Below are positions 33,053-64,000 of a stretch of 64,000 nucleotides of DNA, one piece after another (the stretch's first letter is position 1; the number at the start of each line of letters is the position of its first letter). Below the pieces are notes generated by a model. The model was given only the letters and a program-made list of their open reading frames with translations, was not told the DNA's origin and searched no databases. Position numbers and translations under genes: made by a program. The DNA comes from Stratiolaelaps scimitus (Eukaryota; Arthropoda; Arachnida; Mesostigmata; Laelapidae): the NCBI GenBank assembly GCA_019614645.1, contig JABWDB010000006.1, forward strand, positions 2,542,001-2,606,000. The letters are read 5' to 3'.

Positions 33053-35812
33053 GTAGTGAGCTACACTTTTTTTTTATTGTTATGATTATTAGTACTAGTA
33101 TGTCGTCAGCCGAGCACAAGTCTCTCTCTATCTCTCGGTGGATATTATTGATTTTATGTAATTTCTTCTCGACCCCCCGTTGACTTCCTTCAAAGGCCCA
33201 TATTTTTTCATCATTCAAAACGACTTGAATTCACCTGACGTGCCTTCCTTTATATTTTGTTGCAGTTTATTGTTATGGCGCATTATTTCTCTGAAATATG
33301 AAATGTTCCAAACGACAAAAAAGCTACTTGCGAGAGCGGGGCGGCATGAAATCAAATGTGATACACCAGATATAGAGAAAAGAAAAAACAATGAAATGCG
33401 ACCAAGATAGGTGGCTACATCAGTGGATCGATCGAGCGTAAATGACGGAGAGCCGTTTTGTTCGATGGCCATCGTCATCAATCTGCTCTGTGTGCTCTTC
33501 GCTGCTTCTTCGTCATGCTGGCGTCGCGGATACTGTGTTGTATAATGCTTTGTCTTGCGGTGTTCCTCTGTGTGTGTCTGTGTATTCTTTGAAGCGTTTG
33601 CTGGAAGAGCTGGCTCCGTTTTCATCAGTGGTCTTCGGCGTTCTTTTCCGCTTGATCTCTGCCACTTGAAATATCTGCCATATGTTGTCTCTGTCTCGAA
33701 ACAGCGTAAATGTTAGTACTGCCAAAGTCGCGAGGTACTGCCGAAATCGTGTGACTCCTCTCTCTCTCTCCCCCTCTCCCTCTCTCTCTCTCTTCCTTTT
33801 GCCTGGCTAGCACACGCCGTTCGGCCGAATGGACAAAGAACAACAAAGCAGAGAAAAATCACCAAGAAACCTCCTCAGTGCTCTTAGCGCTTGTATCGAA
33901 TCGGCCTTGACAATCTAGTCAGGTGTCGTTGACGGAGCACGCCGTAGCTCGCGGTGGGCTCAGTGAAACACGGGCAAAGCATCCACCATCCCCAGACCCG
34001 CAGAGCAGAAACCCCACAACGGTCTACCAAGTGACCAGGATGTCGCATACGTCTTGCGCGATTCTGGTAGCGACCACGCGTCATGCTGGTGGGCGACTTC
34101 TCTTTGGGGTGTGTCGAAACATGATGACTGGCGGCCACTGCTCGTCTGTTGACATGATCGCCAGCAGCAGCAGCAACAGTACTATTATAAGAAACGGTAG
34201 CAGCAGCCGCGTCACCATCACCAGCTAACGATAGGTAACATCATCTTTTCTCGTCGTGCACCCACACTCAGCTTAATCATAGTAATTACCTTGTGTTCAG
34301 CGCAGACGGAGAAGACAGACGAGCCACACAGCGACTGCAGCGAGCCTGCCTGACAGAACAGTTGCTCTCTATGATGTTCTTGGCTGATGCAGTCGTCAAC
34401 ACAGATGCAACACAGTTATGTAACAACGACCATATTATCATGTGTACCACAAGCGGGTAGCCGTGCCGCTCACATTCGCTAAGTATAAGGCCGTACCTCC
34501 CCCGCGCAGATGTAAGCTGCCAGCGCATGTTGCCTATTGTGAAATGGAAAAGTTAAATGGATACATCATTTGTCGTGTTGCAACGGTTGTGAAAGCCGTA
34601 CCTTTGCTCAGGTATGGGAAACAGTGCAACGCCATCCGTGAAAATCTGCTTGTCAAATCGATTTCTCCCATTTCTATCGTACGGGGTAGTCGAGAACCAT
34701 TGACGTGATCACTGGGTAGAGATTGATGTCAGTTTAATTAAATAGGTCCATTGACAGATTGCACGTTGTATATTGACGTCCGTATGATCTGAGGGCTTCA
34801 ATTATCACCGTACATGTGTCTCTAACTTTTGTCTGCGACTACTCGCTAACGAATTAAATCAGCTACACATAAGTATGTACAATCAATTATTACTTATTAT
34901 TAATAATATTATTATTATTTTATAGAGATCTAGATTAGACTTCATTTGGAGTTTCGCTAGATTACTATCTGATAAGAGATTCTAGTTAAGTCAACATTTT
35001 GCAATAGCTCTGGACGTAGCTTTATACTCATTTATTTTAGATAAGATTAATATCTTATCTAAACATATTCATGCTCATTAACAATGATGCCCCCCATATC
35101 TAGATAAGAAAATAAAATCTGAAGATGTCCTAGATGAGACTTGGCTTGAATAGGCGTTCATTTAAACAACCTGTGGCATCGTGATCAATTTCGAATACAT
35201 TTTCGAGTCGTACTGATTGACTATGTTTGTATACATTTATAATTAACATTCTTGTCCGTTAAGAGTACACTATATCCGGTATAGTGCACCATAACCATTC
35301 AATATATATATATATATATATATATGTGTTCCAAAGTTATAGTTACCAATTATTCGTTGCCCATATTTAAGTAAATCGACCACCCAGTAGTGGCATTTTA
35401 TCGCCGGCCGGCAAAAGTCGCCTTCCGACACAGAAAAATAGCTAGAGTCGGAAATAGCAGTCGCAAACAATGAATTTTTGCAGTCTGCTCGGTTTTTGAA
35501 TATAGAATACACGATATATCTATGTCAAGTAAATAAATAAATACACTTTAAGAAGCAGGAGATATTTTAGCATTAATTAGTCTATAGGTAGGAGCAGAAT
35601 AAAAACGATATGTTGTAAAGTAGGATAACAGTGTGCTAAAATAATAGCAGCAAAATTCATTCCTTGTGACTGCTATGTCCGATCAAACGAATTTTCTGGT
35701 GCGGAGAGCTGCAGCGTGGCTGGTTATAGACTACCTCATTACGACTTTCTGTAAATAGGAAAAGTGAATAGTTGGTAACAGTAACTTAGAAAGGCATCAA
35801 CATATGATGATG

Positions 35813-35845
<33 letters not shown>

Positions 35846-35868
35846 GGTTCAGATATCTATGTAAATGT
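33053..35868. other. No gene recognised
   Basis: A CT-rich run at about 33757-33796, a TA run at about 35300-35325 and an AAT run at 35812-35844. A serine-rich open frame near 34.14-34.23 kb is due to CAG/AGC triplets. Confidence 0.5.
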
Positions 35869-35950
35869 TTCCGGGCTGATTCGCAGCCAACATTTAACTT
35901 AGTCCACGGTACAACTGCTTCGGCACCACCAGGCCACCGCCACGCTCGAC
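35869..35950 (-). mobile_element. SINE family B, partial copy
   Basis: On the minus strand, a box A-like TGGCCTGGTGG and GCCGAAGC are followed by the family tail GTTAAATGTTGGCTGCGAAT and CAGCCCGG. The middle of the element, including box B, is missing. Confidence 0.55.
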
Positions 35951-36827
35951 CTCTTCAGATATCTATGTGCGCTCTGCATCCATGCATCCCTCTCAAGCGA
36001 ACTGACAACTCGGTAGAATTTCTTTGGAAACGACCGATGTTTTATTAAACTCTGCCGCCGCAGTAATTGGGACATTTGGTTGTCTCAGTACTCGAATACG
36101 TGTCTATGCTTTTTGTCTTCCTTTTTTCGCCTCTCAGCCTGTTCACATTTCATATATATTTACGTTTATGCGTGACTCTATGTGGATGTGAATGTTTGTC
36201 TGTCCTCGCTGTTGTGGTCTATGTGTACAATACGAGAGAGCAAGTCGAGTAACCGATTTGTCTTGATTCCAAACGCGCTGCCCATGCGAATTCAGGAACG
36301 AAGAAAACGCCACACTTTTAAAGTCTCCACTTCATTCTGCCTTGTTAGACCTAGCCGGCGTAATCAACAGGACGCTTTGACGATGTGTTTATATATATAT
36401 ATCTATATATATATATATATGTGTGTGTGGGTCTGTGTGTATTCAAACAAAAAATGCACTTGTCGGGGACCCCGTTCTCTTACGAGCGCGGCCTGCATTG
36501 CACAACTAGCATTAATCAATGCGCGACTCAGTTCTCGATCGAGTATCCATATAATCTAAACCACGCAGTGTGTGTAAGTGTGTCAGGATCAATATATAAA
36601 TATATTACATGAAATAAACATTTGTATATACATAAAAATACAACTAAATTCGTCTTCCTCAATGGCAAACGAAGCAATGAGGGTGATGAATTCGCAACAA
36701 ATAAACTATACCAAGATGGAATACAAAATGGAGAGACTCAGTGACGTCAAAAACAATTAAATATAAATAGGACGATGTTTTGGGCAGCACGTCCTGCTGT
36801 TCGCACAATTAATATATTAAGATTATA

Positions 36828-36870
<43 letters not shown>

Positions 36871-38103
36871 CTATCATTATTAATATTTATATATACAACA
36901 GGTGGCTTTGACGACTATGTAGGTGTATTATAGCTTCTGTATCATAACGAATCTCTACGGAGTTTGACGGGCCGGATTTCTTACATACAGCTGCTGCGAT
37001 ATGGTGGGTATGCATGCACACACACCCCTTAGTGGCTGGCGCAATTATTGATCTCCTTGTTTCTAATTATTTCTGTAAGTATTTCGTCCGAATATTGAGG
37101 GCGTGTGCATGGAACGTATACAGCGCCACTGACCTCTTGAGAAATGACACCTCATTGATGTACTCGAGCGCCACGTGAGGGACACCTGGTCCCCCGTAAC
37201 GGCTTTGAGAGAAAAATACTTGAGTGGGAGAGAGTCATGAATTCGGCCCCGGGGGAAGTTCTATAGAAGTGAAGTGCAGAGGTCCCCATGATAACACGAT
37301 GGGCAGAATGACACAATCATATTTGTGTTGTTTGCCTGTGCCCTCAACGTTTTGTCTTCAAAACTTGCCTAGAACGTCCCCCGCGGCTGATTTCGTCCTT
37401 GAATCGAAGGGTCATTCACCGTCGAGCGTCAAGGTGTCTCACATTGCTGGGATAGATTGCACACATATTCGCGTTGTACGAAGAAAAAAAACGCGTCTTG
37501 GGTTGAGGGTTGCCGGCCGCGAGATGGAATTACTCGATCTGATGGACTTATTGTTAGCTTGATTGATAGGAACTTGTCCAGCGTCGCATCACCTCCCAAT
37601 CTCTGTCTCTGATTCCTATTCGAACAAACAGAGAGATTTTCGCCATATTGATCGCGACGGTGGTATACTTCACTTTTCGCCATGTCGAGAAATCGACATA
37701 TTTCGTTTTTTGCGGGGTTGCATCCTGTACTCATAGGAGAGCCAGAGGGTGTCACATGTGATAGACGCCTCATTCAATACCACCGATCGAACGAAACTGT
37801 ATCGCTAGAATCCCGTCTCAAAACGAGCTCATCGACGCCAGCTCAAACGTTACATGACGCCATTGTACTCCTGCTACTCAATAATCCGCACCTCCTCCGC
37901 TCCCCCTTCCTATCGGGATTTCTCGTTCATTTTGTTTGGCAATGGCCACTTGTCGGTGAAAACCGTCCGGTTGAGTTGCCCTAAACGAAGCGGCGTCTTA
38001 TCCTGTCATCGTATGACATAAGGCGTAATCCGTAGCTGTTGTCGCGTCAATTGGCGAGCGAAGCGATTGGAGGTAGTGGCGTTCATTTGTCGAGCACGAG
38101 GTC
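35951..38103. other. Downstream flank of the LIM-homeobox gene, possible 3' UTR
   Basis: Only short ORFs, with (TA)n runs at about 36391-36421 and 36829-36868. A minus-strand AATAAA at 36041-36046 could be the poly(A) signal of the LIM-homeobox gene, but it is 2 kb from the stop and I cannot confirm it. Confidence 0.4.
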
Positions 38104-62384
<24,281 letters not shown>

Positions 62385-64000
62385 GGACGCCGGTGGTGCC
62401 AGCGCCAGTAGGTGGTACTGATGGCGAGTATGTGGCCGACCAGGGAGAAGGCAGACAGCGACAGACGGAGTTGTTGGTAGTGGCTGCGGCCACGGCGGCG
62501 GAAAGTGGAGTCGGAGGCTCCGAGTTATAGTAATCGGTCGACAAGCCTCGTCGTCCTCGGGGCCTGATCCGTAGGTCATCACTAAGTGGATGCCGCACTC
62601 AATATCAAATAGTATGCTGCTGTAGCCACAGTGAGGAGACTCGCTGTTCAACGTCGCAGTTGGCCTGGACTCCTTCTCGCGCTTTGGCGCGATTCCTCTG
62701 CCGCTGCCGAGATGGAGTACCGACAGGAAAAAAAAAAGGCTCACCGATGAGCAGGCCAAGTGACGGACAGGCCGCCAGGTAGGCTATAGTTTAGAGGTTC
62801 AATGAAGGTGGCGGTTCGCTGATGGGTGGAGATTAGGCGGGCTCCAGCGTTACCGGAACGCCAACTGTAACCCCAATAGTCGTATCTGACCCCAGCAGAG
62901 CTGTTATATGCGCCGGCTCTGTTGGTCGCTACTCATCATTCGGACAGTGGAGGCGTCGTATGGCTGAACCGAAAGCAGGGTTACGATGCGAGGTGAAAAT
63001 TAGAGATACCCTATATATATATAGCTACAGTTGAAAATACCTGCACATCCAATGGGATACGTTGAGTGGCTCACTTGTGAATAGTGTCATTAGCATGCGC
63101 TGCAGTGGTGAGATCTATGGTGAGAGTTGTACAACACTTACTTATTGTATTATATGTTGTATAATACCACAAAATCGGCGGCGAATGTGAGTCAGTACAG
63201 TCTGAATGCTATTTTACCGTATCGTCCGTATTGGATTGCAGATAGCACTCGCGCATTGTAAACACGCCGAAATCGACACGAATTTTCAGTTTCGCCTGCT
63301 TCTAATTATTCCTATAGCACACGTATAACACTACATAGGCGTACGTAAAGACTTTGATATATCACGAACTTGATTTTTGTATACAGTATTATTGCAAGCC
63401 GTCTAGTGTTAGACACCATTTCTATGCCCCTGCTAATCCCTGCTTGTACAAACTTGGGTCGCCCTCACCGACCCCCCCCCGTCCCACGGCAGACATCTTT
63501 CTTCATGTGTTCACAATTTCCACATTGTAGACCTTCTATATTCGACCTCTGTTTTCGTTCTAATCAATACACATGCACTCCAGCACCCTCATTGGGTCCC
63601 GGAGTCATAGTTCATTAACAGAATGTTTCAGCTAGTTTGGAGACCTACATACGTCTAATATTGGTGATATTTCAGTGCAGAGGTGAACTGAGGCGATTGG
63701 CCATTGTTAACGCGACCCCCTCCGCGAGCTCACCGTGCGTCCACCGCAGGCTTTACCTTCTCATCGAAGTTTACATGATTGTACCTTCAAGCGTATCATA
63801 GACACATCATAAAAACTAATAGCTAATTAATAGCAATGTGATCAGTCTCTCACCAATCTGTCTCAAATAACCGCATTCATAGGGGGCCATAACCGCAACA
63901 AGTAGCAATTTAACGCAAGTTGCCTAATATATATTGACAGACCAAACGTAAACTGTAGTTACTAAATGTCCTGCATAGGCTGCCCCGGCAGCCAGGTACA
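62385..64000. other. Presumed 5' flank of the Lhx3/4 gene; no other gene recognised
   Basis: GC-rich up to about 62.9 kb, then AT-rich. No TATA box can be assigned with confidence. ORFs to the end of the window are short and without motifs. Confidence 0.45.

Overview
The window is animal nuclear DNA. Genes are sparse, introns are long with GT-AG borders, (TA)n, (GA)n and (AAT)n microsatellites are common, and there are tRNA-derived SINEs and several non-LTR retrotransposon remains. The species is not identifiable by eye. The Gly/Tyr-rich secreted peptides recall nematode NLP/CNC-type (YGGYG) antimicrobial peptides and other ecdysozoan glycine-rich peptides, so an ecdysozoan is my tentative guess.

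Layout. From 1 to 4.6 kb I see no gene, only a microsatellite and two SINE copies. From 4.6 to 25.0 kb lies a family of six minus-strand genes for small secreted glycine/tyrosine-rich peptides. Each has a 20-residue signal peptide, a Gln-starting mature peptide and an intron just upstream of the ATG. Four of them sit in related duplicated blocks and share a TATA box, a perfect CRE/ATF palindrome (TGACGTCA) about 130 bp further upstream, a short noncoding first exon and a poly(A) signal. Two encode identical proteins. Decayed LINE relics were carried along in the duplications. From 25 to 38 kb there is no recognised gene, only simple repeats, SINE fragments and one exon-like ORF near 33 kb.

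From 38.1 to about 62.4 kb, on the minus strand, is a LIM-homeobox gene of the Lhx3/Lhx4 (Lim3, ceh-14) class. I assembled it by hand from seven exons. All exon joins keep phase and the model gives 405 residues: LIM1, LIM2, homeodomain split over two exons, an acidic linker, and the conserved SPASWL-type C-terminal motif. The first exon is less certain than the others.

The 14.4-kb intron between the fifth and sixth exons carries an apparently intact GC-rich non-LTR retrotransposon in the same orientation as the gene (46.0-50.46 kb). It has a gag-like ORF1 with three CCHC knuckles, then an ORF2 with a C2H2 finger, a reverse transcriptase with a YMDD box and a restriction-like endonuclease. The two ORFs overlap as ATGA, which suggests coupled translation. 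A SINE at 27.8 kb ends in nearly the same 3' sequence as this element. From 62.4 to 64 kb is the presumed 5' flank of the LIM-homeobox gene.
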